This document shows positions 63,199 to 64,000 of a stretch of 64,000 bases of DNA, piece after piece. The first letter of the stretch is position 1. Each line of letters opens with the position of its first letter. Under the pieces are notes generated by a model that saw only the letters and a list, made by a program, of their open reading frames with translations, did not search any database and had not been told where the DNA came from. The position numbers and the translations under genes were made by a program. This stretch comes from an uncultured Nitrospira sp. (lineage in GTDB: Bacteria; Nitrospirota; Nitrospiria; Nitrospirales; Nitrospiraceae), in contig CABVRZ010000013.1 in assembly GCA_902500775.1 (NCBI GenBank), positions 40,589 through 104,588 on the forward strand, in the 5' to 3' direction.

Positions 63199-63486
63199 TT
63201 ATGGTCCGACAATCTGAACGGGTTTTTCTGGATTTTCAGTCTTGGACCCGGTGGACGTGCCACAATGAGCACAGAGATATTCATAGAGATTTCCCGTGGG
63301 AAGAACGAGCAGGAGTCTCTCTCTGGTCGGTGTGGCGACTCGGCATCGGGGACAGAACAACAACGAGGCATTCAAGGACTTAAATTGGTCCGGCTGACCT
63401 TCTGGAGAGGGACGAACCCGGCTTCGGGTCGCCTGGTGGCGAGCAGGCACCCACGGCATTCCTGGTTTACGGGGTGTTTGAAACAT
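63199..63486 (-). CDS. Small zinc-ribbon protein, hypothetical
   Basis: A 95-residue protein with two CxxC pairs in a zinc-ribbon arrangement (LLFCPRCRVATPTRERLLLVLPTGNLYEYLCAHCGT, positions about 43-77). The basic, Pro-rich N-terminus and lack of a clear ribosome site leave the start uncertain; an internal start near the ribbon is possible. Role unknown. Confidence 0.5.
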   Translation of the reverse strand: MFQTPRKPGMPWVPARHQATRSRVRPSPEGQPDQFKSLNASLLFCPRCRVATPTRERLLLVLPTGNLYEYLCAHCGTSTGSKTENPEKPVQIVGP

Positions 63487-64000
63487 AGTTCATTGTATTG
63501 AGATCCGTGCGGCGTGGTCAAGTAATTCCCAGTTCAGCAGGATGCTGAACATATCCACCCGTTTGGGGAAGGTCATGGTTGAGGCTTCAAGTTACGTCCA
63601 ACACCATCTCGATATGGGCCTTCACCTCGACCTGAGCCTGTTCTTTGTGACTAAATGCAGCCGTTGAGCAAGTCTCTCGCTTTGATGTGCGTGAAGCGTA
63701 TGTCGTCCTTCGTCCTGGCTCAGGGCCGTGAGCATGTCAAACGGTAACGTGTAAAGCAAGCAGACGGAGGAGCAGAAAGGCCATCGGTTGTGCTGGCTGT
63801 GACTGTGAGCTAACGCGACTCGGACTTTGATGAGCTTAGTTGAGCCATGCGTGGGAGTGGGGTGGGTAAAAACGGCGGCCATTCTGAAGATCCGTACGTT
63901 CGTGTGGCCTGAGTGTTGTCTGAACACCCAACGATGCTGTTGGCACTATAGCTAAGTCTGTAGTTATTGATAGGCTCTGACGATTTCATCGAGGGAAGCG
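63487..64000. other. Non-coding end of window with repeat fragment
   Basis: No supported gene to the window edge. At 63680-63697 CTTTGATGTGCGTGAAGC repeats the sequence at about 49841, followed by GTCCTTCGTCCTGGCTCAGG-like words, marking another dispersed-repeat fragment. Confidence 0.5.

Noticed and set aside
63622..63927. 101-residue - strand frame near the window end
   Set aside because: It covers a dispersed-repeat fragment (DEGRHTLHAHQSE) and has no ribosome site.

Overview
The window (about 54% GC by eye, no rRNA, tRNA or CRISPR seen) looks like a chromosome segment of a Nitrospira-type nitrite oxidiser (phylum Nitrospirota). I infer this from gene content (DabA/DabB carbon uptake, molybdenum uptake and sensing genes, DUF2490 outer-membrane proteins, RND efflux next to a PII-like protein) and from short dispersed repeats of a kind I associate with that genus. 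No database search was run.

Region 1 (1-12.7 kb) is inorganic-carbon acquisition and its likely control. On the + strand lie the end of a NuoL/DabB-like proton channel, a second divergent antiporter-like subunit, a 1072-residue DabA with the expected zinc ligands, and a PII-like protein. Facing them on the - strand are a SulP-family anion (bicarbonate?) transporter, an NtrC-type response regulator lacking its DNA-binding domain, a sensor kinase and a complete NtrC-type regulator.

Region 2 (12.7-25 kb) holds a lipoprotein, a second PII-like protein, and a tripartite RND efflux operon ending in a haem-binding DUF3365 protein, then an outer-membrane barrel protein. Region 3 (25-34 kb) holds a type II NADH dehydrogenase, an Slp lipoprotein, a frameshifted Band-7 lipoprotein, two secreted alpha-carbonic anhydrases, a DUF2490 protein and a SulP remnant. 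The carbonic anhydrases suit a periplasmic CO2/bicarbonate supply for DabAB and SulP.

Region 4 (34-45.8 kb) is an oxyanion/molybdenum island: a NitT/TauT-type ABC transporter, a broken HTH plus periplasmic-binding-like regulator, a porin, modABC, a sulfite-oxidase-fold protein, an HTH-Mop fusion and a free Mop protein. This would supply molybdenum to molybdoenzymes such as nitrite oxidoreductase. It ends in a DUF2490 pseudogene split by a CTAG-flanked miniature element.

Region 5 (45.9-64 kb) is mostly housekeeping: arfB, DUF4118, fabI, Nudix, gcvT, FKBP, FIST, a large FG-GAP repeat lipoprotein, and a compact - strand run DUF502, GNAT, two BamE-like lipoproteins, LOG protein, beta-CASP nuclease, P1/DmpA peptidase.

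The most interesting signals are: (a) -24/-12 (sigma-54) promoter-like sites in front of sulP and the RND operon, each with GTGCGAT-type inverted repeats 160-290 bp upstream, where an NtrC-type activator would bind; (b) the paired regulators, one with GAFTGA and an HTH, the other with GAFAGA and no HTH; (c) a family of CTAG-flanked mini-elements, one sitting inside a gene; (d) three broken genes.
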